DNA of 64,000 nucleotides from Symbiodinium natans (GCA_905221605.1 CAJNDS010000408.1:82661-146660), one strand, 5' to 3'; shown: positions 1 to 12,179, counted from the first letter of the stretch. The notes: generated from the letters alone by a model not told the origin. Numbers and translations: made by a program.

Positions 1-700
1 CTTCCCGTGCAAAGAAGCCTTTTTTGGTGCATAGCGCCTGCCCGCATGGTGGTGCAGTGTACCACGATGAATAGCCAAAGCCAAAGCAGCAAGTGTGCGC
101 ATTCTCATACATGTGCACGGATGCCCCGTGACACGTGAGAATAGACCAATCCTGGACCGCCGTTTTCCATGCGCTGCTTTTGGCCTCTGTTACCGGTTGC
201 GTCGCACTAGGTTCCACATGTTCCAGGTTTCGCTTATAGCAGGACCCAGCGAGGTCGGGGACCGCGGAGTTCGGAGATCGGGAACATTCGGGAACCATGT
301 GCAGCTCGTGCTTTGTGTTTCCTGGATGCTGGCGCTCTCGCCTAGGTCCCCTGCATATTTTTAGGTGTTTTTGAGGATATTTTAGGACGTGTTTAGGGGT
401 GGAGATCGTGCTCCCGCCAAGGGCTCGTTTTGCGTCCGGCAATGTACAGCGTAGCGAAAACGTGTTTCCGTGCTTCTGATGCTGCTTCGGCTTGAGCATC
501 TTGGCTTGGCACGGCGGGGATGTGCATTTCGCAATGTTGGAAATCGCCTTGCTGCCTAAGTTGGCAAGTACTGAATCCCCCAAGCTACAAACGTTAGGAG
601 GCACGCTCCGAATCCATTTTTTCAGGCAATCTTGAAGCAAATCAAACGATGGCTGTGAAGCCGTACGCTCGTCATCCTGCGCTCGCTCCGAATACCATAC
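1..700. other. unassigned sequence
   Basis: I see no exon with a recognisable signature here. The only open frame, at 95-364 on the + strand, has no coding character that I can see. Confidence 0.4.
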
Positions 701-839
701 AGCCGATCGTGCTGCCTTCAAGTTGCCGAAGAGGCGCCTGCTCGCTCCTGGAGCGCCCGCTATTTCGGACTCTTTTTTCCTTGAGCGCTCGCTCTTTCGA
801 TTTTTTCTAAGGGGGTTTTTGAAACAAACGGTGTTTTTG

Positions 840-1200
840 AAAGTGCGTGCCAGCTCATGCGAGAGCGCTCTGAATCCAACATCTGCAAAAAGACAATTGT
901 TTCTGAGCAAATGTGAGATTCTGAAATTGCAGTGGGGATCTGTCTCCCATTCGGCAGCGAATACACAGGCCAGTTGTTCTCCAAACCACAGACTCTTTCG
1001 ACAGCGGTTTCAGACTTCTTCCTTGCGCAGGTGGAGTGCCTACAAGCGGATGACAGGCCTCTTGCACTTCCGTGAGCTTTTGCTCACTTTGGGAGTTGTT
1101 AGACAATTCTTGCGCCTGCAAGTGCTCACTCGCATGATGATACTTGATGTGACGAAGGTCAACCTTCGAGCTGTGCTTGTTGATTCTAGCCATCGCAGCG
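840..1200 (-). CDS. possible coding fragment, unidentified
   Basis: On the minus strand a hydrophilic stretch opens with MARINKHSSKVDLRHIKYHH near 1193 and runs through a Gln/Ser/Glu-rich segment towards 1000. A second minus frame at 760-984 (LENNWPVYSLPNGRQIPT) could follow after a frame change or a small intron. No family is recognised. The overlapping + strand frame at 723-1367 is longer but looks less protein-like. Read this as a weak candidate only. Confidence 0.25.
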
Positions 1201-1762
1201 ATACTTTGGTTGCTAGCCAGGCCTGCACGGCATGTGAGCACGATGCATACACATGCATAATCATGCATACGCTGGAGAGGAAGCATGAGGCCCTTGCAAC
1301 GGTCACAGCGCCCAAGCCGGGCGACCCCCCCACCGGCCTTGCGGCTCGACCCACCCTCAAACCGTAGGTTAATACTAGGCCAATTGCTTTCGCATGTTTT
1401 GCACCAGCCCAGCACAAGAGAAGCACGGGCTCTGGGACACTAACCATGGCGCGTGAACACTTGACGTGTTGTGCTCGAAGCTTGATTCTTTCCGAGGTGA
1501 CACCCACACTGACACCCTCAAGCTGTGACACCATATGATGTTGTCACAAAACGCCACATTTGGAAAGTGGATTGCGCTTCTGGGCCACCATCACCATGTT
1601 TTGTTCCTCGTGGTCCTTCAGGAAAGATCGCATGCATGAGATGTCGGCCAGCACCAAATATGCGGAGAGCTACTGTATTGCACTGCAATGCGTTGCAGTG
1701 CTTGATCAGCAAAGGCACTGTAGGAAGCGGTGGGGTCATTGTCGGACACGCAGCCACAGACG

Positions 1763-2476
<714 letters not shown>

Positions 2477-2479
2477 ACT

Positions 2480-5280
2480 GTGTGTGATATATCGAATGCT
2501 CTTTCGCCGAGTTCTAGTCGTACTGCAACCTTGCAAGTACTGATGAAGGACAGGGACAGTTAAAATGCCATAATATTGTAGTGCTCTGCTGGCTATCACT
2601 CACACGTGTCAAAACTATACAAAGCACTAGCAGCCTCTTTGTGCTTGTTTAACTTTGCGTAGTTCGACTCTGCCATGTCAGGTGGTGCGCTTTGTACATC
2701 ACACTGCAAACGCCCATATCGAGTCATCGGTGGGCAACGGGCCAAAAGGAGCCGAACGTCCAACAATACGAATGTCATTGCAATCGGAGGTATACGTATG
2801 ACAGAGTTCGCTGCCGAGCAGGGCGGGCAGGGTGGGACCAAAAAAGCAGAGCCGAAACGCTCGAGTCACAGCTCATATGCCTTCAGAACTCCGTTATACC
2901 CTAAGCCGGTGTTGTACTCTTGCACTGCTAACATCCACATCGAGTCACCGGTAAACGAGGAGGTACCACGAATTAGCAGCCGACGGTTTTGTGTTCGCAG
3001 GCTAAATTCAGCTCCGGCTCTCCGCAGAAATCAACGAAAAAACGGAAACTGCATGCCATGCCAAGGCGCTGATGGAGGTTGATCATAGAAATTTTTCCTC
3101 TTCTCGGCGCCGTCTGATGTTGCGCCTGGCCGCTAAGACGATATCAGGAGGCCCCACGAGTGGCGCCCGCGCAACGGAGCATACCACTCCGCCACTAGCT
3201 TGCCCGCCAAGCGTCTGCGTACGACAACGGCGAATTGGTCACGTCCGCGGTTGCTGGCTGACGGTCTTGGCCTTCTTTGGGGTGGTGGGTGCCGGCATCT
3301 TTGGACGCCTTCGGAAGGTGTTCATGTTCTGCACACTTTCCAATTGAATCCCGCAGTGGGCATGCTTGACACCAGGAACGTAGGAATGATTCCTCCCCCT
3401 CCCCCTTCCCTCGTCCCCCCCTCCCTCGTCCCCCCCTCCCTCGTCCCCCCCTCCCTCCACCCCCACTCCCTCCACCCCCACTCCTCCTGCCCGCCACTGC
3501 CCCCCTCCCCCTTGCGCTCATGCTCGACATGCACATCGTTGACGATAGGACGCCACTTGCAATAAGACTTTGGTCTTATCAGCGGTTCGCGCGAGGTCTT
3601 GCTTCAGACCATCACCGGCGGAGGGACATGGAGCATTTCAAAGTGTTAGCGCAGGGCCAGTGTTCAGCCGCTCGACATTGCGCTGGTACGCACGGTGCGT
3701 GTGATGATAAGCGCCAATATCTCCAGAATCTCCCAGGCGGCGATCCCTGGGCCGGCCCTCGTGCAGTTGATGCCTCAGTTGTGCGTGCTCACGAGCATGC
3801 CGACAATCATCCTGCAAACTCGAAGCCTTGTCGTGCAGAAAAAGGTCTCGCCGTTTCAAGCATTAGGCCACAAGCTCGGCCGCCATGGGCAACCACAATG
3901 CAGTTGGCATGAAAGCTGAATGCCACCTCAAGGCTGAAGCTATTGGCGCGGACATCCCGAAACGCTGCGATGAGGAAGAAAGGAATGGAGTTGGTGTTGT
4001 GGCATCATGTACATAATAGATCATTAAGCGTTTGTGAACAGGATGAGAATGTTGAGAGTGCTTGCAAGTACCTGAAGCTGGCAGCCACTGGGCCTAGGGC
4101 ATGCCAACCAGCAACAGAACGTGATGCTGAGCGACACCTCGTTGCATGTCCGCGTTAATTGAGATAACGCTCGCCATGGGCTTTAGTTGACGGAGCTCAT
4201 TTTGTCAGCCAGTGCCCCTGGCAACAGCCACAGTCCAGCCTGTAAACCACAAAACAGCGGCACGGGTGTCCCGACTTGGTTCTGGGGAACTGGTTTGGAG
4301 GCTGTTGTAGTGAGGGGAGTGGGACTTTCAGGATGTGGGTTTCCAAGCCCGCATAAAAAACGCTTTAGTGAGCTCTGCCCCATTCTGCCCCTAAATAGAG
4401 AATTACATTGAACCCAGTCCAGTTTGAGATGTCCCTTCATTTGATAACATGCCCGTACATCGTGTGCATACATACAGGTACGATATGAAAACTCACGCAA
4501 CAGTTCATGTCTTGGCGTTCCTTTTTTTAATGAAAGTTTTATTTTCCACGCCCGTTCCCTCTAAGGGTGCAGGGCATGCTACATTTTTTTTGAAAAGTGA
4601 GTGATTGGCCCGCAGCTGGGATTGTGACTAGGTATACTAGGTTTTGTCTCCTTGTTGTTTCTCTTCTTATCTCCCCCAGACGCACAACCAGATCACTGGA
4701 TGCACGCCTTTTCTTGTCACCCGTCTTGTCTCTCGCTTGTCTCCCCTTTGTCTCCTTCTAGACGAACCAAATCAGACGCATCACTCCCTTGTCTCCCTTT
4801 TTTGAATCCCTCGCACGGGACGTCTACCATTGAGACCCTGTTGCAAAGGTGCATGCTGAGACGCCGTGTGGTCGTATTAGGTCATGGTTCACGGGCTCAT
4901 GGGACACGAGCGAATATGCAAACCTCATCCTGATGGCTCAGTCACGCGGATCAGTTGCTTGATGAAACTTCCATGTGCAACTTCTAGCCGCGTAGTTCTG
5001 ACGTCAAACATGGCCAGCACTTTACACAGCCCCACCCACCAACCCCCACCCGCCGATTGTTCTGTTGAAAGATGATGTGGCCAACCGGGGTCACCCTGCG
5101 CCGTGCGGTAAATGCGGGAACACGATGCAAAGCCGAAGACTTGCTTGTCCCGCTATCGGCTGCGCAAGCCTGATTTTGCAGCCATTCTTCCCTGCAGCGG
5201 CTTGAAGTTCATGTGATCTCATATGCGGTTTCCGGGGTCTATGTTTGCTTTGATTTGCTTTGAGGTGCGCGTGCTGCTGC
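2480..5280. other. unassigned region
   Basis: No exon here can be assigned to a family. It holds a 135-codon + frame at 2675-3082 and frames at 3520-3920 with some hydrophilic or Leu/Ile-rich character, but no motif. The only clear structure is a C-rich minisatellite at 3388-3510. Around 4500-4800 the sequence is T- and CT-rich. Confidence 0.4.
3388..3510 (+). repeat. C-rich minisatellite
   Basis: Tandem 16-bp units of the form CCCTCCCTCGTCCCCC, about four copies, followed by units in which CTCGTCCCC becomes CTCCACCCCCA. The strand is strongly C-rich. Confidence 0.9.
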
Positions 5281-5287
5281 GGCCCTT

Positions 5288-6990
5288 CTGACGAGTACCG
5301 GGAGACCGCAGATGTTTTTGATTCGGACGATGCCTTCAAGGATTCCAAAAGTTGATTAAAATCCCCCGCTGAAGGCTCTCCATGCTCTCCAGAGGCTCAT
5401 GTTGGCTCCCCTGCAACTCCAAAGGAGGAGACGGAGGAGACGTGTGCCGATGCAGACGAACGACCTGGAGCATCTCCTTCAGAGGAACACTGGTTGCAGA
5501 GGCTACACCCGTTCAAGTAGGTTCAAGTCGTTCGTAGAACGTGCGCAACGGCAAAATTGCATGTAGGTCTGTACAAGTCCTTCTCAAATGGCGTCGGATA
5601 TCAACAGCGTCACCCAACTGGCAGCTGTCAGCAACATCTTTGCTATGGAGCGTGTACAAAGAGAACACTCGCAGGACACAATGTGCTGAACAGGCCTGCC
5701 TTATGCAACAAGAAAGTCCTGGCTGCCATAGTGGCGCACTTGTGTACACAAAGCCAACGCATACACAAACTATCACGGTGTAGACTATGTGGAAGGAGAT
5801 GGAAGAACGAGAGTCGAGAGCTTTATCCTGCAATGGGCTCTTGCAAGACTGGGCAGACTCCTCTTGTGACTGTCTGATTCAGAGACCATCGCAGCCAATT
5901 TGCATTCCGTGGCCGCATGCTTGGACCCGGACCCAAATCTGAAGGTGGGGCAGCCTGGACCCGCCGGCCTCAATATCTGGCTCTGTCAGCGCCGCCAATG
6001 GACAGGCCATAATCTTTAAGACTCAGTAAGAACTGGGTGCTACTGCCTTTCTGATTGGTGATTGCTCCTGCAAGGATGGGGAGATTGCGGATGCGGAGTC
6101 CGAGGACCACAACTTTCAGGCAGTCCGACTTTCATCGGACCGGGCTGCGCGGCACCTGCGCTGTGTTGAACAGCAAAAGGTCGAGACGCTCTGGCACCCA
6201 GAGTGGTGCAGCCAATGCGATGCCTTTTTGACGGGATTGTGGGATCAAGGCCTCGATGCCTCAACCACTTTGTCTGACTCTGAGTTTGTTGGCAACCGCG
6301 CTGAAGTGATCCAGGCCTGCGGTGCTCGTACTGCAGGAAGCTCGTGTGCTATGCACTTAACACCTGAGTTTCGGCTTTGTGCACGACGTGGCTGAGTTTT
6401 TACTTTGGAGAATGCTTGACAGAGGTCATTTCTGCGAAGTGGCAACGCTTTGTGTCGAGCGCCGGATGAGGCGAAAGAAAAATGACAAGTTTTCACTTGA
6501 CACTCGGTCTTCTTTGTCTCTCTCTCTCTCTCTCTGTCTTCTCGTTTACTTCTCTCTTTGACTCTCCAGACGGCTCTCTCTTTCTCTCTTCAGAGGATCG
6601 CTGCGAACAGAGAGGCGAAGTTGAGATCCAGGAAAGATGGGGCGTTCGTGTTGTCATGGCCAGTGCACGAACGCGTCAATTGTGATGCGGTGCTGTGCAG
6701 GATTCATGAGCTGGAAGCGTTGCTCGCTTCCAGAGGCAGACATTTTTTGTATCAGATCCTCTGATCCGTGCATCTTGAGTCTTGAGTCGTTAGGTGGCAT
6801 GGGCATGGCTGTCTCAACGCGGGTCCGCAGCCGCGAAGCAAGCCCCAGAGAAGCCCAGGACCGCTGCGCCAAGAAATCGACTCGCTATATCGACATGTTG
6901 CACGTGTGTCAGGAGCCTTGGACATCGATCAGTTCAATCAAGCACTTGCATGGGCTGCAGGGCAAGTATCTCGCCGATGCCATGCAGGCA
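5288..6990 (+). CDS. unidentified multi-exon gene (gene A)
   Basis: Several stretches read as protein on the + strand although most contain no ATG. About 5288-5352 ends in DVFDSDDAFKDSK. About 5373-5525 is acidic, Ser/Pro/Glu-rich, ending EEHWLQRLHPFK. About 5878-5975 contains SVAACLDPDPNLKVGQ. The longest runs open from about 6031 to a stop near 6395 (ESEDHNFQAVRLSSDRAARH, then CVEQQKVETLWHPEWCSQC and LWDQGLDASTTLSDSEFV). About 6594-6760 follows a pyrimidine tract and AG (RIAANREAKLRSRKDG, then RIHELEALLASRG). A further piece near 6908-6960 reads ALDIDQFNQALAWAAGQ. I do not recognise the family. A Cys pair and Trp/His residues sit in the 6.05-6.4 kb exon. Whether all pieces belong to one gene is an inference from strand and spacing. 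Confidence 0.5.
6500..6560 (+). repeat. CT-rich tract
   Basis: (TC)n run and pyrimidine-rich sequence immediately before the AG that precedes the exon-like segment at 6594; it could serve as an extended polypyrimidine tract. Confidence 0.6.
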
Positions 6991-7194
6991 GATTCACAAG
7001 CAAGATGAATATCAGTGCTGGCTGCATTGACTTGGTCTATTTCTCTTTGCAACTGTTGGTACGACAAATCCTGCATCGATTTGCAGCTACTGAGATGAGG
7101 CGGCATGGGGGTATTAACAAGGTTGGGCCGCCCAGTCATTCAGGGCATCATCCACTGTCTGCCCACAAGGGTTTGTGCACATTCTTGCGGCAGC

Positions 7195-7475
7195 ATGTGT
7201 GTGTGTGTGTACCGTGCGTATGCTTTAGCGAGGGCCTCAACAAAAGGGGAGCGGGGGTGGTTTGAGGGAGGGGTCTCAGGGGGGGTCCCAGAGCGGTTCA
7301 GGGGGGGGGGTCCGAGGAGGGGTTTGGTCTCAGGAGCAGGGGGGTCCCAGGGGAGGGAGCGTGAATGGACCCCAATCAACTCAACGTAAGTCCGATAACG
7401 GGCAGGCTCCAATCGGAGAACCCAGGCTGCAATCGACAAACCACCTGGAACCAAATGGATGGGGGGGGGGGGGGC
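7195..7475 (+). repeat. G-rich tract
   Basis: A short (GT)n run, then repeated GGGGTCTCAGG/GGGGTCCCAG-like motifs and a 14-G homopolymer near 7460. Multiple G4 runs make G-quadruplex formation possible on the + strand. Confidence 0.7.
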
Positions 7476-7689
7476 GAATCAGGGAACACGAGGCATACTA
7501 GGCGTATTCAAGCGACCGGGAGCCAACTTGACGCATTGCAGGGCAGAATGTGAAAACGCGAGGCTCCAACATGACGCGTACTAGGCGCCTTCGAAAACTA
7601 TGTTCACAGTCGTAGATCTGCTTTCCCCTCCAACCCCTAGTCTGAAACCGTTAACACTCTGAAGCTTGTACAACAAAGCGCGACACGAA

Positions 7690-8900
7690 ACCGTAGGCCC
7701 CTACTACCCTCAGAATAGACCCACCCTATCCGGGAAACCATAGACCCCTGTGCCTTATCGATTTATATTCTTATGTATAGGTCTTTTCGGGCTTAGGGGT
7801 GTTTAGGGTCGATAGGGCTTAGGCGTTTTTAGGGTGTAGGGGTTTTTAGGGTTTAGGTTTCAGTTTGTTTTTTTTTTTTTTTTTTAAAGGGTTCAGGGTT
7901 TACGGGTTTAGGGTATAGGTTTAAGGGTTTTGAGGGTTTAGGTTTTTTTCGGGTTTAGGTTTTAGGTGTTTTCAGAGTTTGCCGCTTAGGTTTTTTTGGG
8001 TTTAGGTTTTATGGGTTCAGACGTTTAGGGGTTTTAGGGTGTAGGGTTCTGGTGGGTTCAGGGGCTCAGGGGTTGTCAAGGTTTTTAGGGCTTAGGGGTT
8101 TTTAGGGTGTTGTTAGGGGTGTTTAGAGTTTAGGATGTTTAGGGTTTTTTAGGCTTTAGGGCTCAGGGGGGTTTAGGGTTTAGGGTTTATAGGGTTTAGG
8201 GTTTAGGGTTTAGGGTTTAGGGTTTAGGGTTTAGGGTTTAGGGTTTACTTATCAAACTCTTACTCGGAGATAGGTCCGCAAGTAGCTGTTTATCATAGGC
8301 GTCGATAGACCCCCCTATATCGACCCTATGGGTTTTTAGATAGGTACCTATGCGCCAGACCCCTATGCATCGGCCCTGCCGACTTTCCGAAAGACCCCTA
8401 TGCACAGGGGTCTTCCATTTTCCATAGACCTCTATGCACCCTATCCCTACCTATACAACCCCCCTGTGCCGCATAGACCCCTATCCATTTTCCATAGGCC
8501 CCTACTACCCTCAGGATAGACCTTATCCGGAAAGCCATAGACCCCTATGCCTTACCAGTTTATATTCTTATGTAAATGGTTCTTAGGGTTTACGGCTTTG
8601 GGGTTTTTAGGGTTTTGGGGTTTAAGGGCTTTCAGGGTCTAGGGTTTAGGGTTTAGGGGTCAGGGTTATTTTATCGTTTAGGGTTTAAGGTTATTTAGGG
8701 TTTCGGGTATAGGTTTAGGGTCTTTAGGGTTTAGGGGGTTTCAGGGTTTAGGGTTTAGGGTTCAGGGTTTACGGTTTAGGGTTTTGCTAGGGCTTAGGGC
8801 TTGGAGGTTTTCAGGGTTTAGGGTTTTGGCTTTTTAGGGTTTGTAGGGTTGTTTAGGCTTGTGTGTTTTTACGGGTTTAGGGCTTAGGTTCAGGGTGAGG
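7690..8900 (+). repeat. degenerate TTTAGGG satellite, ~0.8-kb higher-order unit
   Basis: Two long tracts of degenerate GGGTTTAGGG-type sequence (about 7790-8250 and 8580-8890). Each is preceded by the same ~80-bp segment (about 7695-7777 and 8495-8577) containing CCCCTACTACCCTCAG and TTTATATTCTTATGTA. The spacing of about 800 bp makes a two-copy higher-order repeat. A near-perfect run of about ten TTTAGGG units lies at 8170-8247. It lies inside the contig, so it is interstitial and not a chromosome end. Confidence 0.9.
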
Positions 8901-8904
8901 GGGC

Positions 8905-9290
8905 GTGGCTTCCTGCGGCGCAGAATGGGCTTCAAGGGAGGGTCCGTTTCGAGCTTCCGCGGTGCTGATTTGGAGCCTTCCGAGTTTTCTGATTTAGTCT
9001 TTCCGGCGCGACCTAATGACCAAACGTTCTAATTTTCTCTTGTACACACGGCGTGGCTGCGCGGCGCAGAATGGGCTTTAAGGGAGGGTCCGTTTCGAGC
9101 TTCCGCAGTGCTGATTTGGAGCTTTCCGTGTTTTCTGATTCGGTCTTTCTTGCGCGATCTAATGACCAACAATTCTAATTTCCTCTTTTCGACACGGCGT
9201 GGCTTCTGCGGCACAGAATAGACTTCAAGGGAGGGTCCGTTTCGAGCTTCCGCGGTGCTGATTTGGAGCTTTCCATGTTTTAAACGGAGG
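8905..9290 (+). repeat. ~145-bp tandem triplicate
   Basis: Three direct copies start near 8905, 9048 and 9196. Each carries GCGTGGCT, AGGGAGGGTCCGTTTCGAGC and TGCTGATTTGGAGC. The first two copies continue into a CTAATGACCAA segment; the third is cut short after the GGAGC element. Confidence 0.92.
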
Positions 9291-9319
9291 GCCTATTTTT
9301 GCGGTCTTTCATTTTTTTC

Positions 9320-9425
9320 GGGTCGATTTTCTTGGCTTTTCCTAGGAAAACATTTTCTCTATATTTTCATGAAAATTGGGTGCATTTTCGTGGTTTCTTG
9401 TTTTCATAGGAAATCGTTACTTTTT
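9320..9425 (+). repeat. left arm of long inverted repeat
   Basis: Contains TTTTCTTGGCTTTTCCTAGG followed by a TTTTCATGAAAA element. The reverse complement of the same words recurs in the direct repeats at 11810-12115, about 2.5 kb to the right, so the two blocks face each other across the G/C-tract array. Confidence 0.7.
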
Positions 9426-9439
9426 GCAGGTGTTGACAA

Positions 9440-9670
9440 GAGAAGAAGAGAAAGAAAGAAAGCAAGAAATAAAAACGAAAGAAAGAAATAAAGAAAAAAG
9501 AAATAAATAATAAATAAATAAAAAACAATTAAAGAAAGAAATACAGAAATAAAGAAATAATGAAAGGAAGAAAGAATGAAAAACTGAAAGAATGAAAGAT
9601 TGAAAGAAAGAAAGAAATAAGGACAGAACGAAAGAAATAAAGAACGAAATACAAAAGAAAGAAAGACAGA
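9440..9670 (+). repeat. GAAA/AAAT-rich low-complexity tract
   Basis: About 230 bp of GAAA and AAAT tetranucleotide variants, nearly all purine on the + strand. Phe/Leu-rich minus-strand frames across it are translation artefacts. Confidence 0.95.
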
Positions 9671-9674
9671 AAGA

Positions 9675-9854
9675 CGCGCAAAGCATGCTTCAAAGCCTAT
9701 GAATCTTGTTGAAACCCATCGTGTGAGCATTGTGTTGTAAATGGGGGGGCGCCCCCCGCGCTTTTTTTCAAGCCGTGCAAAGCGTGCTTCAATTCCTATG
9801 AATCTTGTTGAAACCCATCATGTAAGCATTGTGTTGCACATGGGGGGGCCCGCG

Positions 9855-9887
<33 letters not shown>

Positions 9888-10980
9888 ACTCCCCCGCTTT
9901 GTTTTTTAGGCCGTGCAAAGCGTGCTTCAAAGCCTATGAATCTTATTGAAACCCATCATGTGAGCATTGTGTTTGCAAATGGAGGGGGGGCTGCGCCCCC
10001 CCCCCAACGCCCCCGCTTCGTTTAAGCCGTGCAACGCGCGATTCAAAGCCTATGAATCTTGTTGAAACCCATCATGTGAGCATTGTGTTGCAAATGGGGG
10101 GGGGGGGGGGCGCGGCCCAACTCACCCGCTTTGTTTTTTCGGCCGTGCAATGCATGCTGAGTGTTGTTGAAACCCATCATGTGAGCGATGTGTTGCAAAT
10201 GGGGGGGGCTGCCCCCCCCCCAACCCTGCCGCTTCTTGTAGGCCGCGCAAAGCGTGCTTCAAAGCCGATGAACCTTGTTGGAACCCATCATGTGAGCATT
10301 GTGTTGCAATTGGGGGGGGGGGGTCTGCGCCCCCCCCCCCCCACCCCCCCGCTTGTTTTCAGCCGTGCAAAGCGTGCTTCAATTCCTATGAATCTTGTTG
10401 AAACCCATGGTGTGAGCATTGTGGTTGCAAATCGGGGGGGCTGCCCCCCCCCCAACCCCGCGCTTGTTTAAGCCGTGCAAAGCGTGATTCAAAGCCTATG
10501 AATCTTGTTGAACCCATCATGTGAGCATTGTGTTGCAAATGGGGGGGGGGGGGGGGGGGGCGCAGCCCAACTCACACCCGCTTTGTTTTTTAGGCCGTGC
10601 AAAGCGTGTTTCAAAGCCTATGAATCTTGTTGAAACCCATCATGTGAGCAATGTGTTGCAAATGGGGGGGGGGGGGGCTGCCCCCCCCCCAACCCTGCCG
10701 CTTCTTGTAGCCCGTGCAAAGCGTGCTTCAAAGCCTATGAACCTTGTTGGAACCCATCATGTGAGCATTGTGTTGCAATTGGGGGGAGGGGGGGGGGGTG
10801 CGCCCCCCCCCCCCCACCCCCGGTTTTTCAAGCCGTAATTCCTATGAATCTTGTTGAAACCCATGGTGTGAGCATTGTGGTTGCAAATCGGGGGGCTGCC
10901 CCCCCCCCCCCCCCCAACCCCCGCGCTTGTTGAAGCCGTGCAAAGCGTGATTCAAAGCCTATGAATCTTGTTGAACCCAT
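9675..10980 (+). repeat. tandem array with G-tract/C-tract core
   Basis: About ten units of roughly 90-140 bp. Each reads GCCGTGCAAAGCGTG, then AATCTTGTTGAAACCCATCA, then TGTGAGCATTGTGTTGCAAA, then a run of 6-20 G, a short centre and a run of 6-30 C, then CCCGCTTTGTTTT. Unit starts are visible near 9773, 9911, 10026, 10142, 10230, 10361, 10471, 10592, 10709 and 10930. The facing G and C runs can pair into a hairpin and are also G-quadruplex/i-motif candidates. Confidence 0.95.
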
Positions 10981-10984
10981 CGTG

Positions 10985-11535
10985 GCACATGTGAAGCCGA
11001 CCTTTCGGCCACATCGCCATAAAACCAGCATCTCATGCTCAGATCGCCCGACCGCAGAGTCTAGTGCGTCGAAAAATGAGATGGACTCACTTCTCCCTGG
11101 GTGCTTTTGCTCTTCTTCTTTAGTGTACCGAATCCTTTTCAACTCACGTCACCAAATGCAGCCGCGCGTTGCTCCATCAGCACGGGGGTGCCGTTCTTGC
11201 ATCGGCCCCCGGAAATTTGCGGCACAAGCGTGCCCACACTGTTTAGCCCTGTGAGTGAGCGGACTGTGAGACCAGCCGTAGAGTAGTATCTCTTGTATAT
11301 ACACTGTCCATTAGAGTTTGTGTGAATACGTTCTTTTCCTGTCCACGGTAGGTCCGAGTAGGCTCTGTTGCGCTTGAGACCGTTTTGCCTGCAGTCTAGT
11401 TGAACTCCGGTTCCTGCGGGACGTCTCTTGCTGTCCATACCCGAAGCTGTTAACCGCCGCCACAGAGCGGCCGCGACAACAAGTCGTGAGCTACAGCTAG
11501 CTAGTAGGTCAGACCAGACCGCTGCGGAATCGAGT
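10985..11535 (+). other. unique spacer inside the tandem array
   Basis: About 550 bp without the array consensus separates the main array from two further units. It replaces the end of a unit after AACCCATCGTG, and the array resumes after AAACTCATCGTG. I see no terminal repeats and no convincing protein; frames at 10828-11142 (minus) and 10961-11254 (+) are probably chance. Confidence 0.5.
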
Positions 11536-11539
11536 TCGA

Positions 11540-11800
11540 GTGAAACTCATCGTGTGAGCATTGTGTTGCAAATGGGGGGGCTGCCCCCCCCCCCCCCAAC
11601 CAACCCCCCGCGCTTTTTTTCAAGCCGTGCAAAGCATTGCAAAGCGTGCTTCAATTCCTATGAGTCTTGTTGAAACCCAAATGGCAGGGGCGCACCGCCC
11701 CCAACCCCCCGCTTTTTTTCGCCGTGCAAAGCGTACTTCAAAGCCTAAGAAACTTGTTGAAACCCATCATGTGATCATTGCGCCTGTAAAGGGGGGGGGG
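11540..11800 (+). repeat. two further units of the G/C-tract array
   Basis: Same consensus as the main array (CATCGTGTGAGCATTGTGTT, G run, C run, GCCGTGCAAAGC). These units are more diverged; the last has CATCATGTGATCATTGCGCC and lacks the C run. Confidence 0.9.
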
Positions 11801-11804
11801 GGCT

Positions 11805-12120
11805 GTTTTTCCTAGGAAAAACCAACAAGCCAAAAAAAATATAAGGATAAATCCTACAAAAAATATCATGAATCCTATGAAAATACGGACGGAATGTAGT
11901 TTTTTCCGAAAACCAAGAAAACGAAACAACAATAATTCATGAAAAAGAAATCCTACGACAAGTACTATGAATCCTATGAAAATAGAGGGAATGTAGCCTT
12001 TTCCTAGGAAAAGCCAAGAAAACGAGCCAAAAAGAAAGAACAAATAGGAAACCCTACGAAAAATAGTATGAATCCTAGGAAGATATATAATGTAGCTCTT
12101 TCTTAGGAAAACCCGGAAAC
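11805..12120 (+). repeat. ~100-bp direct repeats, right arm of inverted repeat
   Basis: Three to four diverged copies of a unit containing CCTAGGAAAA, CCAAGAAAACGA and GAATCCTATGAAAATA. In reverse complement they match 9320-9425. Confidence 0.75.
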
Positions 12121-12179
12121 GATCCCCCCCCAAAGGCCCCCTCCCCAAAAAAAGACCCAGAAAAAACTCCACCCATAAA

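Noticed and set aside
8170-8247. A true chromosome end at the TTTAGGG run
   Set aside because: The run is short and continues into unique sequence and genes on both sides, so it is interstitial.
9404-9730. Minus ORFs rich in Phe/Leu/Ser resembling a membrane protein
   Set aside because: Translation of the GAAA/AAAT low-complexity tract.
10052-10838. + ORFs of 105-139 codons with repeated ETHHVSIVLQMGG text
   Set aside because: Translation of the G/C-tract array unit; homopolymer-length changes move the frame between units, so no selected protein is implied.
9675-10980. CRISPR-like reading of the regular repeat array
   Set aside because: Repeats are long and tandem with homopolymer cores, there are no unique spacers of constant size and no cas genes, and the genome is eukaryotic.
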